Shown in pieces: positions 51,838 through 60,956 of a stretch of 64,000 bases of DNA; positions within the stretch are counted from its first letter, which is position 1; every line of letters starts with the position of its first letter. The position numbers and the translations under genes are program-made. The stretch is from Terriglobia bacterium (lineage in GTDB: Bacteria; Acidobacteriota; Terriglobia; Terriglobales; Acidobacteriaceae). The notes under the pieces are model-generated. The model made no database searches, was not told the DNA's origin, and was given only the letters and a program-made list of their open reading frames with translations. Location of the stretch: the NCBI GenBank assembly GCA_020073565.1, contig JAIQEY010000004.1, positions 62,001-126,000 of the forward strand, written 5' to 3'.

Positions 51838-53171
51838 AAACAGTTCTCAGTTCTCGGTTCTCAGTTCTCAGAGACAGACTCACATCGCGTTTGTTGCTTA
51901 GCTTCTTTGTGGCTTTTCTTCTCACGGGGTCGAGTGCTGCCGACGTTTTGAAGATCGTTGTCGACGATGCTATCCAGCCGGTAACCGCCGAGTATATTGC
52001 CCGTGCCCTTGACGCCGCCGCCGCCAACCACGACCAGGCTGTGTTGATCCAGATCAACACCCCGGGCGGCTTTCTCGATTCGACGGATGAAATCACTCAA
52101 AAGATCATCACGTCTGCCGTGCCCGTCATCGTTTACGTGGCACCCAGCGGCAGCCGCGCCGCCTCTGCTGGCCTTTTCATCCTCCAGTCCGCCGATGTCG
52201 CCGCCATGGCTCCCGGAACGCATACCGGCGCCGCCCATCCCGTGTCGGTCTTATCTAAACCCGATGACGTGATGATGAAGAAAATTGAGAATGACTCGGC
52301 GGCTCAGATGCGGTCTCTCGTATCCAAGCGCGGACGCAACGTGGAAATCGCCGAAGGTGCGGTGCGCGAGTCCAAGTCGTACACCGAGCAGGAAGCGCTC
52401 GACAAGAAACTGGTCGACTATATTGCGGCGGACGAGCAGGATCTGTTCCGGCAGCTGAGCGGAAAACCGATCAAGCGTTTCTCTGGAGAAATCGTGACGC
52501 TCAACCTGACCGGGCAACGGGTCCGCGAGTTCCCGATGACGCTCAAGCAGCGCATCATGTCCTACATTTTGAACCCGAACATTCTCTTTATCATCCTGGC
52601 GATTGGAGCCCTGGCTCTCTATGTCGAGTTCAATCATCCCGGTGCGGTTGTCCCCGGCACCATCGGAGTGATTTTCCTGCTACTGGCCGCGTTCGCTCTT
52701 CACCTGCTGCCGATCCGTTTTGCGGCGCTCGCAATGATGCTGGTCGCGTTTGCCTTATTTGCAGCAGAGGCGAAGTTTGCCAGTCACGGAGTATTCACGA
52801 TCGGGGGAATCGCGCTGCTGATTCTCGGTGCGCTGCTCCTCATCGATTCGCCGATGCCGGAAATGCGTGTGCACTTTCTCACCGCGCTCGCGGTTAGCAT
52901 CCCGCTCGGCATTATCACCGCTTTTCTGATGGGCATCGCGGTGCGCGCCCGCCGCAACAAGATTGTTACCGGCGAGCAAGGCCTGGTCGGGGAGATCGGC
53001 ATCGCCGAAACACCGCTGTTGCCGGGTGGAAAAGTCTTTGTACACGGCGAACTCTGGGACGCCGTCTCCTCGGTCAACATTCCAGCCGGAGAGCGCGTCG
53101 TCGTCCGCCAAGTCGATGGACTCATTCTTCGCGTCGATCCGGTGCCCGCAACCAAGCCTGTGATGGCGTGA
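51834..53171 (+). CDS. NfeD-family membrane serine protease (ClpP-like)
   Basis: 445 residues with a signal-like N terminus. A ClpP-type protease domain (about 35-230) has nucleophile-region SGSRAASAG and NTPGG oxyanion string. Four or five TM helices (about 240-360) and a C-terminal OB-fold NfeD domain (GLVGEIGIAE ... GERVVVRQVDG) follow. In other organisms this long NfeD pairs with a stomatin/SPFH protein, and the SPFH gene follows here after 207 bp. The first 13 codons coincide with an AGTTCTC-type repeat (51841-51872), so the signal region was probably built from a repeat. Confidence 0.88.
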   Translation: MKTVLSSRFSVLRDRLTSRLLLSFFVAFLLTGSSAADVLKIVVDDAIQPVTAEYIARALDAAAANHDQAVLIQINTPGGFLDSTDEITQKIITSAVPVIVYVAPSGSRAASAGLFILQSADVAAMAPGTHTGAAHPVSVLSKPDDVMMKKIENDSAAQMRSLVSKRGRNVEIAEGAVRESKSYTEQEALDKKLVDYIAADEQDLFRQLSGKPIKRFSGEIVTLNLTGQRVREFPMTLKQRIMSYILNPNILFIILAIGALALYVEFNHPGAVVPGTIGVIFLLLAAFALHLLPIRFAALAMMLVAFALFAAEAKFASHGVFTIGGIALLILGALLLIDSPMPEMRVHFLTALAVSIPLGIITAFLMGIAVRARRNKIVTGEQGLVGEIGIAETPLLPGGKVFVHGELWDAVSSVNIPAGERVVVRQVDGLILRVDPVPATKPVMA

Positions 53172-53228
53172 ACCGAACTCGCTGACTGTGCCCGCCCGCG
53201 GCGCCGAAGGCGGAGCGCCTTCGGGACT

Positions 53229-53250
53229 GCCGGCAAGGTCCCGGCGCTAC
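53229..53250. repeat. GTAGCGCCGG repeat, copy 2 (inverted)
   Basis: Reverse complement of this string matches the repeat at 26809-26830 at 20 of 22 bases. Just upstream, gcgccgaaggcggagcgccttcgg forms a second small hairpin. Both lie between the NfeD stop and the SPFH start. Confidence 0.5.
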
Positions 53251-53378
53251 GCTTTACCAGCTTCCTGTCGCCCGAATCATCTTTGCTAACTCTCTTTTGG
53301 CCGTGCTCACATCCTTCGGGTCGGCTTTGCGCTACAATCCGCTCAGAAGCTCAGTTAGCCGAGTGCTCGGAGGGAACC

Positions 53379-54167
53379 ATGGAAACTTGGACTGTGTGGG
53401 CCGTTGCCCTCGTCATCTTCGTCATCTACATCCTGAGTTCCATCAAGATCCTCGCCGAGTATGAACGGGGTGTGATCTTCCGCCTGGGCCGATTGCTGGG
53501 ACACGCGAAAGGGCCGGGCGTTATCCTGGTTTTCGCGCCGGTCGACCGGATGGTGCGCGTCTCCCTCCGCCAGGAAGCCCTCGAAGTTCCGCCGCAGGAC
53601 ATCATCACGCGTGACAACGTCACCTTGAAGGTGAACGCCGTCATTTTCCTGCGGGTCATTGATCCGAACAAAGCAGTGGTCGAAGTCTCCAACTACGTGT
53701 ACCAGACCTCGCAGTTCGCCCAGACGACTCTGCGCTCCGTTCTCGGCGAAGTTGAACTCGACGAACTGCTCGCCCATCGCGAGAAGATCAACCTGCGTCT
53801 GCAAAGCATTCTCGACACGCACACCGCGCCTTGGGGTGTGAAAGTCGCCAACGTAGAAGTGAAGCAAGTGGATATGCCTGAGTCCATGCTGCGGGCGATG
53901 GCCAAGCAAGCTGAAGCCGAGCGCGAGAAGCGCTCCAAGATCATCCACGCCGAAGGCGAGTTTTCGGCAGCCCAGCGCCTGGTCGACGCGGCGCACCTCC
54001 TGGCCACCGAGCCCGTCAGCGTGCAGTTGCGCTATCTGCAGACCCTCACCGAAATCGGTGTCGAGAAGAACACCACCGTCGTCTTCCCTGTGCCGGTCGA
54101 TTTCTTCTCCGGAATCCAGAAATTGCTGGCGGCGGTGCCCCCACCCGCCAAGCCTGCAGGGAGCTAA
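53379..54167 (+). CDS. SPFH/stomatin-family membrane protein (slipin)
   Basis: 262 residues. One N-terminal TM helix ([16 protein letters not shown]), then an SPFH/PHB domain ([45 protein letters not shown], then [20 protein letters not shown]). A coiled-coil tail follows ([23 protein letters not shown]). Such proteins oligomerise in the membrane and act with NfeD partners. The ATG at 53379 has GGAGG seven bases upstream, so the upstream extension is dropped. Confidence 0.93.
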   Translation: METWTVWAVALVIFVIYILSSIKILAEYERGVIFRLGRLLGHAKGPGVILVFAPVDRMVRVSLRQEALEVPPQDIITRDNVTLKVNAVIFLRVIDPNKAVVEVSNYVYQTSQFAQTTLRSVLGEVELDELLAHREKINLRLQSILDTHTAPWGVKVANVEVKQVDMPESMLRAMAKQAEAEREKRSKIIHAEGEFSAAQRLVDAAHLLATEPVSVQLRYLQTLTEIGVEKNTTVVFPVPVDFFSGIQKLLAAVPPPAKPAGS

Positions 54168-54185
54168 AAGCCAACCTCACCTTAT

Positions 54186-54794
54186 ATGGAAACTGTAGAA
54201 CAAGACACGGAAATCACTCTTGGCACTGGCCGGATGCTGGCTTTATTTTTCGGCCTCGTTCTGGTTTGTGCCGTCTTCTTCGCGATCGGCTTCTCTCTGG
54301 GAAAGAAGGCCGCCACCGTCAGCTCCGCGAATGTCCCGGCAACTTCTACTGAGACTCCCTCAGCGATTGTCCGGCCGTCCGCAGCCAAGAACACGCAACC
54401 GGTGGTACCTGCGACCGACCTCAGCTTCTACAAAACCGTAGGCGAGAAAACCGCTGACACGGCGCTCGCCGCTCCTCCCGACTCCCAGCCCCAGCCGCAA
54501 GCCGCCGCTGCGCCCTCTGCCGAGCCGACGCCGAAAACCGATGCCACCGCCGCACCACCCGCCACTGCCAGCGGCAGCTACTACGTTCAGGTCGCCGCCG
54601 TAAGCCACCAGGAAGATGCGGACGCCCTGGTTGAAGCCCTGAAAAAGAAGCAGTACCCCGCCTTCTCCGCCAACAACAGTCCGGCCGACAAGTTCTATCA
54701 CGTGCAGGTCGGCCCGTACGCCGATCTCAAAGAGGCCGAGGCCATGCGGGCCCGCCTGATCAGCGATGGCTACAACCCGATTGTGAAAAAATAG
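54186..54794 (+). CDS. SPOR-domain envelope protein
   Basis: 202 residues: short cytoplasmic tail, one TM helix (MLALFFGLVLVCAVFFAIGFSL), an Ala/Pro-rich linker, and a C-terminal SPOR domain (GSYYVQVAAVSHQEDADALV ... FYHVQVGPYADLKEAEAMRARL). SPOR domains bind denuded glycan at the division site. It starts 18 bp after the SPFH stop, so it is probably in the same transcript. Confidence 0.9.
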   Translation: METVEQDTEITLGTGRMLALFFGLVLVCAVFFAIGFSLGKKAATVSSANVPATSTETPSAIVRPSAAKNTQPVVPATDLSFYKTVGEKTADTALAAPPDSQPQPQAAAAPSAEPTPKTDATAAPPATASGSYYVQVAAVSHQEDADALVEALKKKQYPAFSANNSPADKFYHVQVGPYADLKEAEAMRARLISDGYNPIVKK

Positions 54795-54900
54795 CTTCGA
54801 GCTACGAGCTTGAACCTTCAGTTCTCGGTCTATTGGTATGGCAGGGTTTGCTCGCAGCCCGTAGCTCGCAGCCATTCGCGATCTGTTACCCTTCTTCATC

Positions 54901-55200
54901 ATGCCTGAATCCGCCGCCGAGCTCGACCGCTTCCTGCATGCGATTGCCGATCCCACCCGCCGTCGGATTCTGGAAGCGCTCAAAGAAAAGGGTGGGAACT
55001 CGCTCGGTAAAGACACCGGCCTGTGCGCATTCGACATCGAGCAGCGCGTCAAACTCGCTCAGCCAACCATTTCCCATCACATGCGGATTTTGGAGAAGGC
55101 CAGCGTGGTATTGGTTTCCCGGGAAGGACACTGGCACTGGTACCGGCGCAACGAGAGGTTGCTTTCACAGATGATGCGATACTTGAAGAAACAACTATAA
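54901..55200 (+). CDS. ArsR/SmtB-family helix-turn-helix regulator
   Basis: 99 residues. The winged-helix core is clear: LHAIADPTRRRILEALKE, then AFDIEQRVKLAQPTISHHMRILEKASVV (recognition helix TISHHMRIL), then the wing SREGHWHWYRRNERL. Only one Cys (residue 41) lies near the usual ArsR metal-binding position, so the inducer is uncertain. It binds DNA as a dimer. Convergent with the large hybrid kinase gene. Not close to the cus operon. Confidence 0.85.
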   Translation: MPESAAELDRFLHAIADPTRRRILEALKEKGGNSLGKDTGLCAFDIEQRVKLAQPTISHHMRILEKASVVLVSREGHWHWYRRNERLLSQMMRYLKKQL

Positions 55201-55215
55201 CTAACTATCAGCAAG

Positions 55216-58200
55216 CTACATGCCAGCGCTTGCAGTTGCCGCTTTCTCTCCCACCTTCGGGGACTCGCTCTGTTCCTTCTGCAGCAACCCGCGTACCTGA
55301 GAGATCAAGTCCCCTACCTCGAATGGTTTCGCGAGCGACGGAACACGGGACTCCTGCAAAAAATCGCGAGTCTGCGTATCCGTGAGGCTCGAAAACGTCA
55401 GCAGGAGTCTCTTCTCCATGCCGACGCAATGGGTGGCGATCCAGGCATACATCTCCTGCGCGCTGCACCCGCCCGGCATGCGCCCATTCATCACGATCAC
55501 ATCAAAGGAACCGCTCTGGAGCCGTTCCTTGGTTTCATCCAGGTTCATCGTGGCCGTGACCACTGCGCCCGCGCCTACCAGCACGTCGCGCTCAAACTCA
55601 AGTACCGCTTCCTCGTCTTCCACCAACAGAACGCGTCCTGTCAGCAGTGATTCTCGGCGTGGAGACGAAACCATCTCCCGGACCGGCGGCTTCTCGCTCG
55701 CGGGTAAACGGACTTCGATGGTAGCGCCGCCCTCGTCCCGGTTGTGCGCCACAATCTCTCCCCCGTGTTCTTTCACGATGCCATAGCAAATGCTCAGTCC
55801 CAGCCCGGTTCCCTTTCCCACGGACTTCGTGGTGTAGAACGGATCAAAAATGCGGCTAGTATCCTTAATCCCTGGGCCACTGTCATCGAACACCACGCAA
55901 ACAAAGTGGTCCTTCCTGAACGCACGGACCTTGAGCACACCGCTACCGCTGCCCTCGAGCATCGCATCCAGCGCGTTGTTGATGATGTTCAGGAAGACTT
56001 GCTCCAACTGGTGAGGATCCGCCACCACCGAAGGGAGATCTTCGGGTACGTCGCGCTCCAACGTGATGTTGCTCACCTTCAAGTCGTACTCGCGCAAGGT
56101 AAGCGTCTCTTCGAGGACCTTCCGTAAGTCCACTTCGTTTTTCTGAGGCTTGCGCTGGCGCGCAAACGAAAGCAGGTTCTGCACGACCCGGTGGGTGCGC
56201 TGGGCCTGCTTGAAGAGCTTCCGTACGTAATCCGTCGACCGCTGATCAAGACCTGCGCCGTCCAGCAGCTGCGCGTAGCCCAGGATCGCGGTCAGCGGGT
56301 TGTTCAACTCATGCGCCACTCCCGAGATCAACTGTCCCACGGCCGACATCTTCTCGCTCTGCAGCAGTTGCTCTTGCGTCCGCCGCAAGTCTTCGTAAGC
56401 TCGGCAGGTTTCCTCGTACAGTTGCACCTTTTCGATCGTGGTTGCCAGTTGCCGGCTGATCGCCACCAGCAGGTTCTCGTCGTTACTGGAGTAGTGCCGA
56501 TTTTCCTTGCTGGCAATGCCCATGATGCCAATCGGTTTGTCCTTGCTCCACAGCAGGACCCAGATCCAGTGCGGCAAGCGGTCCGCGCAGGCAAACTCGA
56601 CCACGGCCGCCGGCAGGTGCGGTACGAAATCCTGCGTCACCACTTCCGCTCGCGACCGCATCACCAGATCACCCAGGCCTTCGGAAAAATTCACTTCGGC
56701 CATCCGTACCCGCGCTTCGCTGCGCGGTCCCCAACCGGCGCGCCGCCGGTAGGTTCCCTCCGCATCGACCGCCAGATACACCGAGCCCGTTTCCGCCCCA
56801 AAGAGTGAAATCACCTGGCGCAACGTTAAGTTCAGGATTTCATCGAGATCGAACGATTGCGTCGCGATCACGGCCATCGCGTTGAGCGCGTTCAATTCGC
56901 GATTGCGCCGGCGCATTTCGTCTTCCGAGCGCTTCTTTTCCGTAATGTCGAGCACGAATCCCTGATAGCGCTCGATCTGGCCGCTCGCATCCCGGGTCGC
57001 AAAGCAACTCTGCGCCACCGTCAGCAGGGTCGCGTCTTTGCGGCGTACCGTGACTTCAAAATTTCGCACGTAGTTGTGCGCTTCCAGTTCCCTGCGGAAT
57101 GCTTCCCGCTCCTCCGCTACGGCACACAGCACGCTGCCCAGATCGAGCGCCATCAATTCATCGCGGTTACTGTAGCCCAGCATGGTCACGAAGGCATCGT
57201 TGCAATCGATCAACGTGCCGTCCAGCGTCGCGACGAAGACACCTTCCTGAGCCTGCTCGAACAGCATGCGGTACTTCTCTTCGGCCGCGTGGTGTTCGGT
57301 CGTATCGCGAACCACGTGAATCGTGCCCTTCTGCTGGCCTCCCTGCTCCGCATACGACGAGGTCGAGACTAGCGACTGTCCTCCGAAGCAGGGGTCCGGC
57401 CCCTCACTGAGACCCTGTCCGCGTTCACAATAAGGGCATCCACTCCAAGGCTGCTGGTGGGGAAGCACGGCCTCGCACAGGTTGCCGAGCACGTCCGCCG
57501 GCGCGAGTTCCAGCCGCTGCAGTAATACCTGATTGGTCTTGAGAATATGAAAGTCGGCGTCATGCGCCAAGATCAGGTCCTGAATGGAATCAAAGGTGTT
57601 CATCCACTGCCGCTGAGAGCGCAACACCTGCTCCAGTAGTCGCAGGTTTTCCACCGCTATGCCCAGCCTCTGGGCCGCCGTTTCCAGGAACTCCAGTTCT
57701 TCCAGGCTGTGGTGCGGGCTTCCGGAACACCCCAGCGAGAGCATCCCGATCGCTGATTTCTTACCCTGTACCGGCAGCAGCACCAGGTGTCCGATGCCCA
57801 GCTTCCGGATCTGGGTCCGCATTTCCTCCGGAACTTCCGCAGGCCTTAGCACCGCCACCCGGGTTTCTTCGAAAACTCGTGCCTGGGTCTCGTCCATTCC
57901 AGCCAGTCCGATCGCCCGCAGGAAATCTCCCGACAGCCCCACGTGTTGCGTGGGTGTCAGCTGACCTGCTTCCATCAGCGAGAACCAGGCCGCCTTTGCC
58001 CCCATAACCGTCTTCAGTTTTTCGAGGGCTGCCTGCATCATCGGCCCGTGGTTCTGCGCCCGCGAGATCGTGCCCGTCAACGCATTCAGGACCTCGAGAC
58101 GGCGCGTCCGCACTCGCGAATCGTCCAGCACCAGAACGATCATGCTGGCACCGAACAGCACCTCGGCCAGCAGATAACCTTCATTCGGAATGTGACTCGT

Positions 58201-58746
58201 GTACGGAAGCCAGTTCAGATTCAGGGTCAGCAATCCGGCGCTGAACAGCAGCGGTCCCGCCCCCATGCGACCCAGCCGGTAGCGCATCAGTTCCAGAGCG
58301 GCCCAGACCGCAAGCAGCCGGCACGCCACTTCCAGCCCAAGCCCCATCGCCGGGGAGTCCCCAAAGTACAGCGGTCGCAGAGCCGCGTAAACTACTCCCA
58401 CCCCGGCTAGCACGACCAACGTGGTCAGGCTTCGGCGCGCCTGTGTCGACATCAGCGCTGCCGCGGCAAACAACCCCACTGCCAGGACAAAGTCCGCCTG
58501 CGCAAACGCAGCCATCGACTTCGACGCGCCCGGGAGCTCGCTCGCTCGCGCCGACCAGAGGAAGACTCCGTACGCAATCCAGCCCAATCCCCAAGTCAGC
58601 AGGTAGCGTTCCCGAAACGAGCGGAAGAATAGCAGGCTGACCCCGACCACGATCAGGGCGGCCGTCTCCCTCGCCGTCAACCACGGGATGGTCAGCGCAC
58701 CAACCGAATTCCCAAATAGCCACGCCGGATTCATAGACAAGCGCAC
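55216..58746 (-). CDS. Hybrid sensor kinase (MASE/7TM-GAF-PAS-PAS-GAF-HK-receiver)
   Basis: 1176 residues. The order is seven to eight TM helices (1-210), GAF (about 240-390), PAS (about 395-490), PAS (about 500-620), GAF (about 640-790), then HisKA with GVAHELNNPLTAILGYAQ and HATPase with NNALDAM and GTGLGLSICYGIVKEHGG. A C-terminal receiver domain (about 1035-1150) closes it. The receiver has VEDEE and KPFE, but the phosphoacceptor position reads VMNGRMPGG (Asn instead of Asp), so it is probably not phosphorylated. Divergent from the HD-GYP regulator, its likely partner. Confidence 0.88.
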   Translation of the reverse strand: MRLSMNPAWLFGNSVGALTIPWLTARETAALIVVGVSLLFFRSFRERYLLTWGLGWIAYGVFLWSARASELPGASKSMAAFAQADFVLAVGLFAAAALMSTQARRSLTTLVVLAGVGVVYAALRPLYFGDSPAMGLGLEVACRLLAVWAALELMRYRLGRMGAGPLLFSAGLLTLNLNWLPYTSHIPNEGYLLAEVLFGASMIVLVLDDSRVRTRRLEVLNALTGTISRAQNHGPMMQAALEKLKTVMGAKAAWFSLMEAGQLTPTQHVGLSGDFLRAIGLAGMDETQARVFEETRVAVLRPAEVPEEMRTQIRKLGIGHLVLLPVQGKKSAIGMLSLGCSGSPHHSLEELEFLETAAQRLGIAVENLRLLEQVLRSQRQWMNTFDSIQDLILAHDADFHILKTNQVLLQRLELAPADVLGNLCEAVLPHQQPWSGCPYCERGQGLSEGPDPCFGGQSLVSTSSYAEQGGQQKGTIHVVRDTTEHHAAEEKYRMLFEQAQEGVFVATLDGTLIDCNDAFVTMLGYSNRDELMALDLGSVLCAVAEEREAFRRELEAHNYVRNFEVTVRRKDATLLTVAQSCFATRDASGQIERYQGFVLDITEKKRSEDEMRRRNRELNALNAMAVIATQSFDLDEILNLTLRQVISLFGAETGSVYLAVDAEGTYRRRAGWGPRSEARVRMAEVNFSEGLGDLVMRSRAEVVTQDFVPHLPAAVVEFACADRLPHWIWVLLWSKDKPIGIMGIASKENRHYSSNDENLLVAISRQLATTIEKVQLYEETCRAYEDLRRTQEQLLQSEKMSAVGQLISGVAHELNNPLTAILGYAQLLDGAGLDQRSTDYVRKLFKQAQRTHRVVQNLLSFARQRKPQKNEVDLRKVLEETLTLREYDLKVSNITLERDVPEDLPSVVADPHQLEQVFLNIINNALDAMLEGSGSGVLKVRAFRKDHFVCVVFDDSGPGIKDTSRIFDPFYTTKSVGKGTGLGLSICYGIVKEHGGEIVAHNRDEGGATIEVRLPASEKPPVREMVSSPRRESLLTGRVLLVEDEEAVLEFERDVLVGAGAVVTATMNLDETKERLQSGSFDVIVMNGRMPGGCSAQEMYAWIATHCVGMEKRLLLTFSSLTDTQTRDFLQESRVPSLAKPFEVGDLISQVRGLLQKEQSESPKVGEKAATASAGM

Positions 58747-58868
58747 GAATGCCCAGATTTGTAAATATCATGCGCCGACCCCGCCGTGACCGAATTTCCG
58801 CCTCCAGATGGTTACTTTCGGAATGTGAATTCGCAGCCTAAAATGGGCGATACACTATAAGCAGCACC

Positions 58869-59969
58869 ATGCCTCCAGATCGCATTCTCGTGGTGGATGA
58901 CGAAGAAACGATCCGCGAAATCGTTTCTTCCATGCTCGCCAGCGCGCAGTTCCAGACTCGCCAGGCCTCCAGCGGGGTGGAAGCTCTGGCCTTACTCGAC
59001 TCCGGAGAAGAATTCGATCTCGTGCTTTCCGACCTGATGATGGCGGAAATGGACGGGATCGCCCTGCTGGAGCGCGCCAAGGAGCGATTCCCCTCCATGC
59101 CGGTCGTGATGGTCACCGCCGTTCACGACATCCAGGTAGCCCTGCAGGCCCTGCGCAATGGCGCGTACGACTACCTTCTGAAGCCCTTCGAGCGCGAGCA
59201 ACTGCTGGCCACGGTGCGCCGGGCGCTCGAAACGCGCCGCCTCAAACGCGAAAACGACGCCTATCGCACCAACCTCGAAGCTCTGGTGGCGGCCCGCACG
59301 CAGCAATGGAAAACCGCGCTTTCGAACCTCGAGAAATCTTACGACGTGACCCTTGAGGCTCTGGGCGACGCGCTCGACGCCAAGGACGCTGAGACCGAAG
59401 GCCATTCCAAACGAGTCACCGCTTATACCATCGCGATTGCGCGAAAAATGGGTCTGGCCAAAGAAGAGATCAGCGTCGTCGCCCGTGGCGCGTTCCTGCA
59501 TGACATCGGCAAGATGGCTATCCCGGACAGTATCCTTCGCAAACCCGGCAAGCTCACAGAGGACGAAATGGCGCTCATGCGCGAGCATGCGTATTCGGGA
59601 TACAAAATTGTCAGCAGGATTCCTTTCCTGGGCGAGGCTGCCGAAATCGTCTACTCGCACCAGGAGTGGTACGACGGCAGCGGCTATCCCCGCGGACTTA
59701 AAGAGGAGGAAATCCCGCTCGGCGCACGCATCTTCTCCATCGCAGATACGCTCGACGCCATCACCTCTCCCCGTCCCTATCGCCCGGCGCAAACCTTTGA
59801 TGCCGCCCGCAAGGAGATCGAAAAATGGTCGGGCCGCCAGTTTGACCCCCAAATCGTGCAGGTATTCCTCGAGATGCCCGACAACCTCTGGGAAGACCTT
59901 CGCAAAGATATCGACAACCAGAACATGCGGTTTCCTCACCACGTGGTGGCCGCCAAGACTTTTCGCTAG
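58869..59969 (+). CDS. Response regulator with HD-GYP domain
   Basis: 366 residues. The receiver (1-120) has VVDDEE, phosphoacceptor in LVLSDLMMAEMDG, and YLLKPFE. A coiled linker joins it to an HD-GYP domain with EGHSKRV, FLHDIGKMAIPDSILRKPG and YDGSGYPRGLKEEEIPLGARI. HD-GYP proteins hydrolyse cyclic di-GMP. It lies 122 bp from the divergent hybrid kinase, so that kinase may phosphorylate it. The receiver's intact Asp contrasts with the kinase's degenerate one. Confidence 0.93.
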   Translation: MPPDRILVVDDEETIREIVSSMLASAQFQTRQASSGVEALALLDSGEEFDLVLSDLMMAEMDGIALLERAKERFPSMPVVMVTAVHDIQVALQALRNGAYDYLLKPFEREQLLATVRRALETRRLKRENDAYRTNLEALVAARTQQWKTALSNLEKSYDVTLEALGDALDAKDAETEGHSKRVTAYTIAIARKMGLAKEEISVVARGAFLHDIGKMAIPDSILRKPGKLTEDEMALMREHAYSGYKIVSRIPFLGEAAEIVYSHQEWYDGSGYPRGLKEEEIPLGARIFSIADTLDAITSPRPYRPAQTFDAARKEIEKWSGRQFDPQIVQVFLEMPDNLWEDLRKDIDNQNMRFPHHVVAAKTFR

Positions 59970-60068
59970 CGGACAGTCCCCGTCGGCTCCCGATCGCCTG
60001 TAGACTCTACCGCGGGCATCGCGTTCCACCTTCCCGGGTGTATAACGAAGGCTCCCGGAGACTTCGCT

Positions 60069-60791
60069 ATGAAAATCAGACTTCCCGTTCTCGCTAATGT
60101 CCTGATGCTAACCGTGCTTGCCGGCGCCCAGAATCCTACTCTGACCGCCATCCCGAACACCGTGTTTGTCGGCGCCGACGGAAAATTTGAGACCGCCCCC
60201 GATATCGCCCTGATCCAGTTCAACATCTCCGCCCAGGCCGACACCGCCAAGGAAGCCTACGAACAGGCCTCCAAGGAAGCCGAGGCCACGCGTCAAGTCC
60301 TGCGCTCCAACGGCATCGATCCCAAATCGGCCGAGATCGGCTTCTTCTCCCTCAACCCCGTCTACGACTGGAAAAATCCCAAGCGGAAAATCATTGCCTA
60401 CCAGGTCACGACCAGCGTCAGCCTGAAGCTCAAAGACTTCGCGAAGATTGCCGCTGTCACCCAGCAACTGGCCGATGCCAGCGTCAGCGAAAGTCAGTCG
60501 CTCAGCTACACTCTCGATTCCACCGACGAAGCCAAGGCGAAAGCCGTCGCGGATGCCTACCGCCGCGCGCGTGCTTCGGCGCAGTCTCTCGCCAATGCCA
60601 GCGGACGCACGCTCGGCGAACTCTCCTATGCTTCGGTCGACACCTCCGAGAACATCCGCGTGTTCGCGCCCCTGCAACGGCGCGCGATGCCGATGGCCAT
60701 GGCCGCCGCCACACCGGCCCCCACCGAGGAATTCAGCCCGCAGAACGTCACCGTGACGGCGCACGTGAATGCCATGTTTGTATTGAAGTGA
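60069..60791 (+). CDS. SIMPL-domain (DUF541) periplasmic protein
   Basis: 240 residues with a signal peptide (PVLANVLMLTVLAGAQ) and a SIMPL/BP26-type domain: FETAPDIALIQFNISAQA, a KEAYEQASKEAEATRQVL helix, IIAYQVTTSVSLKLKD, and AVADAYRRARASAQSLANASG. The family forms ring- or channel-like oligomers in the periplasm of some bacteria; the role is unclear. Monocistronic. Start at 60069. Confidence 0.9.
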   Translation: MKIRLPVLANVLMLTVLAGAQNPTLTAIPNTVFVGADGKFETAPDIALIQFNISAQADTAKEAYEQASKEAEATRQVLRSNGIDPKSAEIGFFSLNPVYDWKNPKRKIIAYQVTTSVSLKLKDFAKIAAVTQQLADASVSESQSLSYTLDSTDEAKAKAVADAYRRARASAQSLANASGRTLGELSYASVDTSENIRVFAPLQRRAMPMAMAAATPAPTEEFSPQNVTVTAHVNAMFVLK

Positions 60792-60956
60792 CGAAACGGC
60801 TTTAGATCATAGCCGTGTAGTTGGTGCAATCGCCTGATAACAGAAGTTACGCGCAACACCGTGAACATTGATGCAAAGAAAGGCCGCCCAGACTTCGGGC
60901 GGCTGTCCTGCAAAAGATGCGCGAGCCTTAGCTTCCAGCTCAAACTGTCTTGCCCT

